Shown piece by piece: positions 49,275 through 61,720 of a stretch of DNA of 64,000 nucleotides. The DNA is taken from contig CM055101.1 in the NCBI GenBank assembly GCA_029204225.1, positions 29,375,975 to 29,439,974 of the forward strand, written 5' to 3'. Under the pieces are notes generated by a model. That model ran no database searches. It worked only from the letters and a program-made list of their open reading frames with translations, and had not been told where the DNA came from. The first letter of the stretch is position 1. Each line of letters starts with the position of its first letter. A program made the position numbers and the translations under genes. The DNA is from Diphasiastrum complanatum (taxonomy: Eukaryota; Streptophyta; Lycopodiopsida; Lycopodiales; Lycopodiaceae).

Positions 49275-51110
49275 ATGCATAGAGATTTGAAACATAATCT
49301 TCCGAGCTCTCGCCACTGCCGGACCCCGACATGATTACTACATTCATAAACATACAATGTATGACAATAAACCCTAATATATTGAAATGAAGTAGAAAAA
49401 TGAAAATTGCCTACAAAACTCTAATGTATATTAGAGTTAGACTTTCAACTAAAAAAAAATGGATAGATGTGTGTTTATAACCTGCAACAAGATGCAAAAT
49501 AATCATACAAGAATCCACGTATAAGAACCAAAACATGAGTATCAAACAATAATATGCATATAGGAATCATGCTATCTAAATATCGAAAGATAAGAATCAA
49601 CATATTTTGAAATTGACTAGGTTTATATTATTTGTGTTTTGTACTTGTGCATATATGTAGTTTATCACAAGGAGATGAATTACATTCAAATATGTAATTT
49701 GTAGAGATAAATTGCTCCTGATTAGTAAAAACTTTCCAGGCTTCAAACCCGGATAAGCTTTGATGACATATTCTTTTAGGAAATTGCATGAATTTATTAC
49801 TTTAATGAATTGAGTAACAGCCATTGATACTTGTAGAACTAAGAATCTTCTATGAACCATGTTTAATGGTATTATGGACACTGACCTTTCTTTGAAGGGA
49901 TGTGCAGGTACACATGAATGTACCTGAAGAATCAGAACAAGAATAAGAAGCCCTCTAGGCTTAAGGACTGACCTCTCTTTGAGGGTATGTGCAGGTACTC
50001 GAAGAAAGTGCCTAAAGAACAAGAATTGAAACAAGAAGCTTTCTAAGCTTAAGACAGTAAACAAGAAGGCTTTTGACAAAGTCTATAAAGAAGGCTTAGA
50101 AGAGTCTATAAAGAAGGCTTATTTCTAAGTCTATAATGAAGGCTTAGTGGAGTCTATAAAGATCAGGAATAGGCCAAGGGAGTGATCACCCTTTTGGCCC
50201 TATTCACCATGATTGAGGATGGGCAACCTCTAGAAAATAAGTGCCAATGAGCATGATTGAAGATGGACAACCTCTAGAAAAAAGGGCCTAGGAATTAATG
50301 GACAGTATGCAAAAACAAGATGGACATATACCTTGGTTCTTCCTTAGGAAGATTGCACTTGGGTGAAATCCCAAGTTGTAACCATAAAAAATTATATGTA
50401 ATCAAAAGTCAAGATCACCATTTGTACCGCAAACCTCCCACCTACTTTTCCACATGCATTCTAGGCTATTTGACAACCAGAATGGGGCACTCTCCTACAC
50501 TCTCACTTCATATGCCAAATCATCATAATAACTCTCCCAAGCTAATACACATCACCCATTCACCATCTCTAACTAAAACACCTCATCCATGCACTCCATT
50601 CCACCCTAAGTCTAATCGGAGTCTTCCTCACACCTCATGCCCAGTTTTTACGGTCCATCACAAAGATGAAATGAAGATTAGATGAGATTCTATCAAAGAC
50701 TTATCTAATCCAATTGATTTTCACCATTTTTGGACAAAAACATGGCTAAATCTCACTCACACTTCTTGATGGTTTGATAAGACTTGTAAATCACTTTAAG
50801 AAGATTTGTTTTTGGCCTAGATTAATTAGATCTCATGACACTAAGTCATCTAATCAATGACACTTGATCTTGGTAGCTTTTCCTAGATACTGTATCAAGA
50901 TGAAATAGAATACATTTTTATGGATCAAAGGTATATTGAACACTATATGTAGGTCCATAGGTGCCCACAGGTGAGGACAGTATGGATCTTGACCCTCACC
51001 AAGTTTGGGGCCAAATCCCCTCCTGAAAATATAGTTTCAAACTCACCATGTCACCAAAACATCCTAAAAATGGATTTGTATTTGATCAATCAATAGCTTC
51101 TTGTACTTGG
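49275..51110 (-). other. Retroelement leader-like region (copy B)
   Basis: Equivalent of 8305-10167. A 160-codon minus-strand frame (49597-50079) is longer than its copy A counterpart and begins in hydrophobic sequence, but matches no family and overlaps tandem repeats, so I do not call it a gene. Confidence 0.5.
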
Positions 51111-52040
51111 CTCTGATACCACATGAAATTATAGTACTTTAGGATCGTAAATGGATCTACACAAGACCTACAAGAGTGATTGGGTGTTTGCTAATCAATC
51201 TATTGCAAAAACTAGACACACAAATTGATCTAGAAGAGTAATTTGACACTTAACAACCAAGAACAATCATAAAGTGTTGATCAAATGATGAAACTCGACT
51301 CCACACGTGTGAACCACAGGCTGTAGTATGGTGTGCATATAGAAAATTAAGTATAAATTACTTTGATTGCATTTGGATCATAAAAACTCAACGTACAATG
51401 TGGAGTAGCTATTATGTGCATAATATAGGTTAGCTATTATGTGCATAATATAGTCTGTGGCTATAAAAAATCATAACTTTTGAACAAAAGCTCGGATTGA
51501 GACGATTATGGTGCCATTAGAAAGCCATCGACGAGAGCTTTTGAATGTCACCCAACAGTTCCGAGCTACAGTGAAGAATTTATGGCCAGTCAAAGTTTTG
51601 GTTGGTCAACACTTGGTCAACCCGATATCTCTTGCAACTGCTCTTGCAAGAGATATCAGGTTGACCAAGTGTTGACCGACCAAAACTTTGACTGGCCATA
51701 AATTCTTCACTGTAGCTCGGAACTAAGTCATCTTGATGTCGTTGAAAAGCCTCGTCAAGGGCTTTCTAATGGCACCGTAATCGTCTCAATCATAGCTGCC
51801 GTTCAAAAGTTACATTATTTTTTGCTGAGTTGCATACTGTACTACAGATAAAATGGCTTATTTACGGGCTGCCCGCGACGAAAAATTACAATTCTTCTAA
51901 AAAGAAAAGAAAATTAATTTGAAGGAGATACATTACATAGATTTCAAATTTGAGTGATTGGACCATGTGAAAGAAACTTTTGAGAAAAACATAAAAAATA
52001 TATTTTTCAAAGGCCCCTTTTGTGCTCAAGTTTTCTCTAA
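51111..52040 (-). repeat. Primer-binding site and 5' LTR-like sequence (copy B)
   Basis: The minus strand reads TGGTATCAGAG at 51111-51121, with the LTR edge TGAAATTATAG from 51124. It continues like copy C for about 900 bp, including a 25-bp tandem repeat (TTAGCTATTATGTGCATAATATA twice near 51405-51455) and the foldback at 51474-51817. Confidence 0.62.
51474..51817. repeat. Foldback related to 35091-35453
   Basis: Inner arms from AAGAATTTATGGCCAGTC (about 51576) to GACTGGCCATAAATTCTT (about 51710) pair with only a few mismatches. The central ~30 bp (TCTCTTGCAACTGCTCTTGCAAGAGA) differ completely from the copy C centre, yet remain symmetric. Outer arms end in the same AACTTTTGAAC/GTTCAAAAGTT pair. 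Confidence 0.9.
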
Positions 52041-52091
52041 TGCGTGGGCGTAGTTTTTGTGAAATAAAAGAAAGGAAGGGAAGATAGGAAA

Positions 52092-53235
<1,144 letters not shown>

Positions 53236-53309
53236 GAGAGAAGAAGAAGTGTGTTAGTGTGTGTATGCATGTGTTTTTTTTGCATTTTGCGTTGATTTAA
53301 TATGATAAT

Positions 53310-54074
53310 ATATGAATAGATGGTGTTAACGTAAAGGGAAATCCTACCTATGGTGGCTTAAGGCCCGTAAAGTGGATCTAACACCTAGAAGTATCTAACC
53401 ATTACTAGACCAGATCTAAGCTATTGTGCTGGAAGATTGATTCAATTCATGCAAGATCCTAGTGAGGATCTACCTTGTTTGGATTTTCAGATTCAGAGGA
53501 AAGGCGGTGAGGTAGGACATACCAGTTGAGGATTTGGGGCCAAGTACAAGACAAACATCCAACACTGACATAGGTCAGATTGCCAAAGTAGCACAATAAG
53601 TGTTTCACCAATCGCAGCAGACTCAGGGACCCAATTCTTCATGGGAATTAGTTGATATTGGTCGATCATATCGTTGACTTTGTCAACAATTATAAGTTCT
53701 AGGTTACAGTAGGGTAATTGATTCATATTGCGACTTATTTGGTGGATTCGATACATTGATTACCTAGATTTAAATGACTTGAAGGACTACCCTCAGCACC
53801 GGTCAACGCTATTGTGCAATCAATGGAACAAAATATTGTTTCGACATTGGAAATTGATATTTAGGATCTTAACATTGGAGATGTCCAGATTGATGGTGGA
53901 ATAGCAGTGAATATTATCTCTAAGAAAACATATAGCAAATTAAAAATATATCATTGCAGAAAAGCCAAGTATGGCTAATCATACACGGGATTACCCGGTC
54001 GGAGAAATCCGAAAAGTTTCAATGTGAATTAAAGGATTAAAGTTCTTATTGAATTTTGTGATTATGAGACTATC
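53310..54074 (+). pseudogene. Ty3/gypsy gag-protease fragment (copy B)
   Basis: Counterpart of 12340-13086 with the same VQIDGGIAVNIIS protease motif. It ends at CTATC, the target site of element H. Its continuation is 62772-64000. Confidence 0.64.
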
Positions 54075-54782
54075 TGTTGGAAAGAGGTGTGTAAAAGATA
54101 GGTTGAAAAGAATCGAATCAAAAGAATTCGAAGAGAGAAATGCTAACTATTCAATACTTGATGATTGACCTTCAAGCTTCAATCTATAAGATGTAGGCAT
54201 ACGAACAACTATTTATTCTAAGCAATTAGGTTGTCAAATGCGTCATCTAGTTGGCTGTGATGTGCTGGCATCCATCCAATTAGGACTTCTTAGAAATTAC
54301 TTGCTCCATGAATTAATGCAAGTCGATGGCTTTGGTCGTAAACAGTGTGTTGTCTGTAGATTTAAACATAAACTGTAACTCTGTAGAAATGAATCTGGAA
54401 AGTTTCAATGTGAATTAAAGGATTAAAGTTCTTATTGAATTTTGTGATTATGAGACTATCTGTTGGAAAGAGGTGTGTAAAAGATAGGTTGAAAAGAATC
54501 GAATCAAAAGAATTCAAAGAGAGAAATGCTAACTATTCAATACTTTATGATTGATCTTCAAGCTTCAATCTATAAGATGTAGGCATACGAACAACTATTT
54601 ATTCTAAGAAATTAGGCTGTCAAATGCATCATCTAGTTGGTTGTGATGTGCTGGCATCCATTTAGTTAGGACTTCTCAAAAATTACTTGCTCCATGAATT
54701 AATGCAAGTCAATGGCTTTGGTCGTAAACAATGTGTTGTCTGTAGATTTAAACGTAAAGTGTAACTCTGTAGAAATGAACGT
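54010..54782 (+). repeat. Tandem duplication spanning the gypsy/H-LTR junction
   Basis: Two copies of about 385 bp (about 54010-54394 and 54398-54782), each containing the end of the gypsy fragment, CTATC and the first ~310 bp of the H LTR. Copy A has a single copy, so this happened after the segmental duplication. Confidence 0.85.
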
Positions 54783-55030
54783 AATGAGAAAAATGCAAAG
54801 ATCTTCACCAACGTCATTTCCTTAACATTTGAGGCATCTGGCATTTTGGGAAAAACCCGAAGTGAGAGAAAATCCCAAAATACGAGAATCCTGAAAATGC
54901 TGACACTGTGAGTCATTTTTGAGTAGTTATACATACTGTGTGAAAATATGAAGAAATCTACAGGTCTGGATAATAGTTGGATGATGAATAAAATGTCGAT
55001 TAGTCGATTAGTAGCAGAATAATCATAATA
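54461..55030 (-). repeat. 3' LTR of element H (copy B)
   Basis: 570 bp, TGTTGGAAAG to ATCATAATA, with the same ~480-bp internal deletion as copy A. Next to it CTCCCCCTT is the complement of the polypurine tract. Confidence 0.88.
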
Positions 55031-55037
55031 CTCCCCC

Positions 55038-55563
55038 TTAATCTGAATCCATAAATGCCTTGACCTTCAAATTTAGTTCTGCACATAACTTTTTGTGTAT
55101 ATCCAAGCTTAATGCTTTGGTAAAAATATCTGTTGTCAAATCTTGCATTCGATAGTACTACAATCTAACCATTTTGTCAGGAACTTTGCTTCTGACATAG
55201 TGATACTTGAGTTCAATGTGCTTATTTCTAGAATGAAATCTAGGGTTGGCTAACAAGACAATCACACTTTGATTCTCACAAAATAATAATGTGGGAGCAT
55301 ATTGATTCAGACTGATATCTGAAAGTAAGTTTCTCAACCAAATTGTTTCCTTTATAGCTTGTGAAAGCTATTGAAGATTGTTTGTGATTGTTCCAAGAAA
55401 TAGGACCATTGTTGAGGAAGAATGTAAAACCAAAAATAGATTTACAAGTGTCTACATCTCTTGCCCAACTTGCATCTGTGAATCCAATGAGTAAATTCAG
55501 TTTGTCCTTGTCGACTGCTTCATAACAAATGCAAAAGTCCATAGTAGTGTGAAGATATCTCAT
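55038..55563 (-). pseudogene. pol: Element H RNase H (copy B)
   Basis: Same domain as 13663-14220 (IGFTDASWARDVDTCKS, GPISWNNHKQSSIAF) but with a ~25-bp deletion and frameshift near 55365, and an altered Gly-to-Arg in the first motif. Confidence 0.82.
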
Positions 55564-56884
55564 GACTCTAATAAGATCCTTCCAATGTCACACCAAGGTT
55601 GGTCATATACTGACTTAAGGAGCTGACTGCAAAAGCTATGTCTGGCTTGGTACAAATCATTGTGTACGTAAGAGATTCTATTATTGAATGATAAGGATAC
55701 TCACACATCTGCTCCTCCTATTCAATTGTTTGGAGACACTGGTCCTTTGACAATTTGAGACCTGGTTCCATTGGTGATAGAGCTAACTTGCAATTAACTA
55801 GATTATATTTGACTAACATATTGTAGATGTACCTCTGCTGAGTAATGTAGATCTATTTTTAATTTGTCTCTGTGGATTTGAATTCCAAGGCAGAAATGAG
55901 TTTTGCCTACATCGGTCATGTTGAATTCAGAAGATAGCATTGTTTTGTCTTCTTTTATCAAATCAATTTTGTTGCCGAAGAGCAATGTGTCATCCACATA
56001 TAAATTGATGATGATAAAAGATTGTTGCACTGTCTTGAAGTAAACATTCGAATCTGAAGAGCTTGATCTGTAGCCGTGATCAATAAGAAAAGTATTGATC
56101 CTTTGAAACCATGCTCAAGTAGATTGCTTCAAGCCATAAAGTGCTTTATGGAGTTTGAACACATGATTCTGTTTACCTTCGATAATATAACCTTCGGGTT
56201 GCACCATGTAAATGTCTTCTTCGATAACTCCATTGAGATATGTTGTTTGTACATCCATTTGATGTATTTCCAAATCTGCTATAGCAGCAAACGATAATAA
56301 AAGTTAGCTAGAAGAATGATTGACTACTGGACTGAAGGTCTCAGTGTAATCGACGTTGTATTACTGAGAAAATCCTTTGGCGACAAGTCGGGCTTTTCTT
56401 CTATCAATGCTTCCGTCTGCTTTGTACTTGACTTCGAAAATCTATTTGCAATCAACTACATTTTTGCTAGCAGGTAATTTCACAATCGTCCATGTCTGGT
56501 TCTTGATAAGAGATGAATACTCTTTATTCATAGCTTCTTTCCAAAGATCGGAATTGGGTTGATGAGTGCCTCTTCGACAGTCGTCAACTCGTGAACAAGG
56601 TAGGCTCCAAAGTCATCGATATACCTTATAGGTGGTATGCTAGTTCTTGATGATCTTTTGGAGAGTAGAGGAAGTTGATCATTTTCATCATCCTATAGTT
56701 GATGGATTGCAACATCATCATCTTCGGATTTGCCGTTGATATGTTGTTCGTAAAAAATGGACGAGCTTGGACTTTCAATGGAATAGTCGACTGAGGAACC
56801 TTGAAGTTCAATATGTCAGACGAGCCAGACAAGTCTACTACATGGGCTTTGCCTTTTCCTATGAGGTCGATAAACTGATCTTCT
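55564..56884 (-). pseudogene. pol: Element H reverse transcriptase and hinge (copy B)
   Basis: YVDDTLLFGNKIDL (catalytic motif) in the 55803-56030 frame, then FNMTDVGKTHFCLGIQI. It has the same nonsense codon after LYGLKQ as copy A. The hinge (56500-56884) is Ser/Asp-rich and frameshifted. It ends at the N1 junction. Confidence 0.82.
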
Positions 56885-57030
56885 ATATGTTGATTTTCTA
56901 GTTGAAAGTGCTAGAAGAAATTTGAGAGGTTCCATATCTTTGTGATATCTTCTTGAGTTCATTTGTTGACATTCAAGATAGTGCTTTGTGCATTGGAACA
57001 GGTTGAAAGAGAAGATCAGGTCACTTCAAC

Positions 57031-58692
57031 ATGGCTACAAGTGGAGGCTTTATGTTGGAGAGCAATGATAGGCTTACCTCAATCAACTATTCTACTTGGA
57101 ATGTGAGGATGGAGTCCTTATTGGAGATGAATGAGTTGATGGAGATTGTTGTAGGTTTGGAGGAGAGACCAGCAACTCAGCAAGATCAAGTGAGGTATGA
57201 CAAGAGATCAAAAAAATCTCTACACATGATCAAGATGAATGTTACCAATGAACTTCTCGAGGAAGTTGGTAAGTGCACATCATCTTTGGAGGCTTGGGAA
57301 GCTTTGAAGAAGCTTTATGAATCCAAGTCTATATCAAGAGTGATTACTCAAATCTTTCAAAGTTTGCAAAAGAAGGAAGAGAGTACTTGTGCTTTTGTTT
57401 TGAGGGTTAAAGCATTCAACGATAAGTTGGCATGTATTGATGAAAGCATTAAGGAGGTAGAACTTTTTCAAGTTATACTTAATGGCTTGTTGGATGATCA
57501 TGCTAATCTTGTTAAAAGTTTTGCTATTCAAAAGACTTTGCCAAGTATTGTGGATTTGCAAGAGATCTTGGTGAATGATGATTATAGGCTTCAATCAAGA
57601 GGAGGTGGATCTACATTGACATCTCATTATGAAGAGGATGCTATGTTCATCAAAGGCAGGTTCAAGGGCAAAGGCAAAGCCAAGTGGTCTAAAGGGAAAG
57701 ATCAAGGTGAGACATCTTCTTTTGGCAAAAAGAAAGATAAGTCTAAGCTGAAATGCTTTTATTGTGGAATCAAAGGGCAATTTGCAAATGAATGTTTGAA
57801 GAAGCAAAGAGATGAAGGTAGCAAGCAAATCAACTTTACTACTAATGATGAGGATCTAGGTGGTGGTGATTCTCTTTTGATGTGTTCTTCAAGTCCAATA
57901 TCAAGTGAAGATGACAAGGATTCATGGTGGATTGATAATGGAGCTAGTTCGCACATGACTAGTCACAAGGAGTTCTTTACTTCTTTGGTCACTTATGATG
58001 GAGCCAAGAAAGCAATTCACATGGCCAATGGTGGTGAGTGTGTGATTGAAAGTATTGGTTCAATTCTTATTTGTCTCTCTACTAATAGGAAAGCAAGACT
58101 TGATGGTGTTCTTTACATTCCTTCACTTTCAAAGAATTTGCTAAGTGTTGGTCAAATGATAGAGAAAGGATACACGGTAAAGTTTGGTGGTGATGCTTGC
58201 TTCATTACAAAGGAAGAAATCTTGGTTGCTAGTGGCAATAAACAAGGTAGACTTTTCAAGCTTGATTCTTTTGTTATGGCTAACAAAAAGGATGGAATGG
58301 AAACGAAGATTGGTCTCAACTTTCCAAAGCTACCTTTTAGCATCAATAAGATTGGTGGACCTTATGCAAAGTCTAAAAAGCTTCCTTATGCTAGATATAG
58401 GTCAAGATCTAATATGCTTCTTGGAGATGTTCATCTTTGTGCTAACTTGGCTAGTCTTGAGGATAATGATGGTGTTTCAATGGTTCTTCATGGCAAGTGC
58501 AAGCATGCAAAAGGTAAGGAAAGAGCTAACTTCATCAATGGAGGTGGTGAAGGTTCTTCCTTGGAAAAGATTGTTGTTAATGATTCTTTTGATCATATGG
58601 AAAAGGATGCTGCTAGGTGCATGCATGAAGGAGATGGTTCTTCTACATTCCTTTGTTATGTTTCCAAAAAAAGTCATTTTTCCAGCAAGTAG
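57031..58692 (+). CDS. gag: N1 gag-protease, 553 codons, open
   Basis: The longest open frame in the window. MATSGGFMLESNDRLTS opens a UBN2-type copia capsid (to about residue 200; NELLEEVGKCTSSLEAWEAL, FVLRVKAFNDKLACIDESI). A Lys/Gly-rich linker follows (FKGKGKAKWSKGK), then a CCHC zinc knuckle CFYCGIKGQFANEC at about 241-254 (final Cys present), then the protease motif WWIDNGASSHMT with Asp at about 302. The active site is D-N-G, not the D-S/T-G of retropepsins, so activity is doubtful. After the copia linker the last ~140 residues (GKERANFINGG, DHMEKDAARCMHEG) match no copia domain. The start is supported by the leader and by the same ATG in N3 (21495) and a related one in N2 (23600). Confidence 0.85.
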   Translation: MATSGGFMLESNDRLTSINYSTWNVRMESLLEMNELMEIVVGLEERPATQQDQVRYDKRSKKSLHMIKMNVTNELLEEVGKCTSSLEAWEALKKLYESKSISRVITQIFQSLQKKEESTCAFVLRVKAFNDKLACIDESIKEVELFQVILNGLLDDHANLVKSFAIQKTLPSIVDLQEILVNDDYRLQSRGGGSTLTSHYEEDAMFIKGRFKGKGKAKWSKGKDQGETSSFGKKKDKSKLKCFYCGIKGQFANECLKKQRDEGSKQINFTTNDEDLGGGDSLLMCSSSPISSEDDKDSWWIDNGASSHMTSHKEFFTSLVTYDGAKKAIHMANGGECVIESIGSILICLSTNRKARLDGVLYIPSLSKNLLSVGQMIEKGYTVKFGGDACFITKEEILVASGNKQGRLFKLDSFVMANKKDGMETKIGLNFPKLPFSINKIGGPYAKSKKLPYARYRSRSNMLLGDVHLCANLASLEDNDGVSMVLHGKCKHAKGKERANFINGGGEGSSLEKIVVNDSFDHMEKDAARCMHEGDGSSTFLCYVSKKSHFSSK

Positions 58693-60231
58693 AGTCACAT
58701 GTCTTCATAAAGAGAGTAGATCAAATGGTTCTATCAAGAGACTTGGTGAGGAAGATAGTCACAAGTCAAGAAGAAGAGAAGTATGTGAAAAATTCAAAGT
58801 AGGATGTACTTTGAATGATGTCACTGTGAATGATAGTGAGGAAGAAGCATTATCATATGAGTCATTACCTAAAACATTTAGTAGAAGTTCTTGTTTGAAA
58901 AAAGAGAGTACTTCAATCATCCTTATGTTGAAGGTACTAATCATTTTTTTCATGGCTTCTAATATTTTTGAGGTTTCTACTTCTTATGATGCAATCATTG
59001 AGAGGGAGTCTTATGAAGGAAAGAGCAATGAAAGATTGGTTCTTAGGAAGATCCAAGACATGGATCTCACATCTCTTCATCAACTCAAAGGATTCTATGA
59101 TTGTGAATTGATCACTCATGATCGAGATGGCAAAAGGTTGGTTGGAGAAGACTACATGGAACAAATCGAGAGGCAATTTCTTCTTCAAGGCAAGGGAAGA
59201 TCATATGTTTGAGAGGGAGTATTTCCAAAGGTTCAGGTCTGAAGATATTCATATCTTTGATATCTTTGATGATCAAGAGAAAGGTAAGCAAGTGGAAGCG
59301 ACACACTTTGCTTTACTCACATGTTTTGGAGAATTTTCTTGTGTAGATGATGCTATGCAAGTGGATATTGGTTCTCATGGTTTTCATACTAGAAAGGCAA
59401 GTAATGGATGGAAAACAAAGTATGTTCAATGACTTTGATGGTCAAGAGGAAGATCGAGAGGTTGGCCTCAAAGGGCTTCAACAACACAAAAGGAAAGGTG
59501 ACAATCTGGAGCTAGTCAAGAGCATCAAAGGAGAGGTAATTGGCAAAGATGTTATGGATATGTTTTTGCAGCTTATTGAAGACTCAAGTAAGGTCAAAGG
59601 AGCAGCAAGGAAGTGCTGTTCAAGTTTACTTTACTTGTTCTATCTCACGTTTGAGCTATTTCATGTGGATGTGTGCAAATTGTCAAGATATGGACAAACT
59701 AGCTACATTGTCTTGCAATATCTTATTGTTGGAGTTGTACTAGCATTCTTGGCTGGCTTTGCTAATGGAAATGAAGCTAATGGAGGCTCATTATGTCCCT
59801 CATTCATGGCCAAGTCATCAAGGTTTGATGGTTTCTTGTGGCAAGATGGAGATGGAGGCTCATTCATGGAGTTTTATGGTGGAGAGATATCAAGAAAGGA
59901 CAAAGTTGGAGGAGACAAGCAAGCAAATGGTCATCACTCACATTTATTGTTTGGTTGCTGTAATTTTCCAGAGAGTTCAAAGTTTGAAACATGGAGGAAT
60001 CATTTCATTCACATTCTATTTGGTTCTTCATGTTCTAGTTGTATCTTGATGCGTAAAATTGATGTAAGAAATAGTGAAGCATCCAATTTGGACACTATTC
60101 TCTATATCAATTATGAAAGATACTTTAGAACCTTAGAAAGAAGATCTATACTTAGGATGGAGATCATTCTAAAGTTGGATCAAAGTTCTACTGTCAAAAC
60201 TATGCCAAAACTAGTTGAAGAGGGAGTGTGA
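58693..60231 (+). pseudogene. N1 pol-replacement segment (copy B)
   Basis: Where integrase, reverse transcriptase and RNase H should be, three overlapping frames (58184-59212, 59118-59432, 59347-60231) carry coding-like sequence. Examples are SHKSRRREVCEKFKVGC, KIQDMDLTSLHQLKGFYDC, FQRFRSEDIHIFDIFDD, SIKGEVIGKDVMDMFLQ, and a hydrophobic stretch IVLQYLIVGVVLAFLAGFA that could span a membrane. DNA similarity to N1 copy A is high throughout, and to N2 over the later half. It ends with LVEEGV at the polypurine tract, the usual end of copia RNase H. Origin unknown: captured gene or decayed pol. Confidence 0.52.
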
Positions 60232-60879
60232 GAGATTTCAACTAGTTTAGTCTAGTTTAGTCACATTTTGGTAAACTGTCAATAAGAGGCCAAAACCCAT
60301 TTTAGACTTAGAGATAAACTTTTTGAAGTTATATTAGTTTAAAATACATTCAATAAACACTTTTGGAAAGTGTGAGAAAGTTGGTAGTCGAGTTTGAGAG
60401 AGATTCAAATTTGAACTTTGGGTACATTGAATCTAGACCCAAAAATAGTAGGGTTTACATTTTGGAGGGAAAGCCAAGTGGCCAAATAGGGTTTGGAAAC
60501 TCTATAAAAGGATGTAACTCGTGGAGAGACACATCTTCTCTCTTCTCTCTCTCATTTCATCATTATACATGGTTCTCTTTGGGTTCTACTACTCATTGGT
60601 GCACTATCTTGGTGTTATCTTGCAATCTTGTGTGTAGAATGATCATTTATTGCTATTTTCGGTTCCACATGTGTGAAATATAGTAGGGTACTGTAATTGT
60701 ATGGACAACAAACATATTTTATGTTTTGGTTCATGTTTGATCAATATCTCTATATTTTGCATCTCATTTTGCATGTAGATGCTGATTTTTCTACATTGCC
60801 AGGATTGTTGGTTTGCTCCTTATTGTAACCAAAGATTAGGGACATGGATTGGATCTTGAATGATCTGAAATCCTTCACA
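60227..60879 (+). repeat. 3' LTR of N1 (copy B)
   Basis: 653 bp, TGTGAGAGATTTC to GAAATCCTTCACA. TATA box CTATAAAAGG at 60502-60511. After 60879 the minus-strand H gag resumes. Confidence 0.92.
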
Positions 60880-61540
60880 ATTCGATGTAGATTGCTTGGA
60901 GCTTTTATGCTTCTATCATTTTGAGCCCTTGTTGACATATAGAGCATGAGACGAAGAGGTAGATAGAATGCCTTGACTTCTTCGATTATCTTCTTGTAGC
61001 AACATAGTGATATCTGGTAAGAGTTAAATATGAGTGTGTCGTGATGATCATCACCCAGTTCTCATATGTAGAGGGCAGGCTTGAAAGTAATGTCATAATT
61101 GTGTCTTGATCGTCTATAACTGATCCGACAGTGGCCATCTGTTACAAGAGATTCTTAAACTGGTTAATATGATTATGAAGGGAATCATTGTTTGACATCT
61201 TGAGTGTGAAGAATTTCCTTTGAAGATGTAACTTGGTAGTTATGTCTCTCACATCATATAGTGAGCTTAGGATGTCCCAAACTTCTTTCGAAGTTTTAGC
61301 TTAAGCTACGTGGCCAATATGAGTATCTGATATATTGAGGATAATAAGTGCAAAAGCTTTACGATCCTTCAATTTCCATTTCGAGTATTTTGTGTCGCCT
61401 TCAGGCTTTACTTCGATACCTATAACAACATCCCACAACTCATTCGCGATTAGCAAGGTCTTCATCATAAATTATCATAAATGATAATTGGAACCATTCA
61501 ACTTGTCTGCTATAAGACTGACTTTACTTTGAGAATCCAT
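60880..61540 (-). pseudogene. gag: Element H gag
   Basis: On the minus strand it starts MDSQSKVSLIADKLNGSN at 61540, a typical copia gag opening, with two stops soon after. WKLKDRKAFALIILNISDTH, TSKEVWDILS and similar segments of the UBN2 gag domain follow, with a stop after GHVA. Cut at 60880 by the N1 LTR. Confidence 0.83.
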
Positions 61541-61709
61541 CTGGAACGTTAGTATGTCGACGTTAAGAGAGATACCATGCTATGGAAAACAATTCTCTGA
61601 TACCGAAAACAAATTGATTTGAATTGAAGAATAATTTGATATCATGAAAGATATCAACAAGTACAAGTGCTTGCGCTCTGATAAAGTATTAGGCCTTGAA
61701 GAATCAACG

Positions 61710-61720
61710 CTCTGATACCA
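61710..61720 (-). other. Primer-binding site of element H
   Basis: The minus strand reads TGGTATCAGAG directly after the 5' LTR edge. ATACCATG|TGTTGG overlaps the LTR start by the shared TG. Confidence 0.9.

Larger units (their letters stand above)
56885..60879 (+). mobile_element. N-family element N1, copy B, nested in H
   Basis: Plus-strand element inserted in minus-strand H. The 5' LTR, primer site and most of the leader are gone. The remaining leader (56885-57030), gag-protease ORF, pol-replacement segment, polypurine tract (60214-60226) and 3' LTR (60227-60879) are present. With no 5' LTR, a target-site duplication cannot be scored. Confidence 0.88.

Noticed and set aside
49597-50079. 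160-codon minus-strand frame in the leader-like region
   Set aside because: Its first part is translated from tandem repeats and the copy A equivalent is broken. No domain recognised.
51405-51455. TTAGCTATTATGTGCATAATATA tandem pair considered as a regulatory element
   Set aside because: Only a 25-bp local duplication absent from copy C. No known site.
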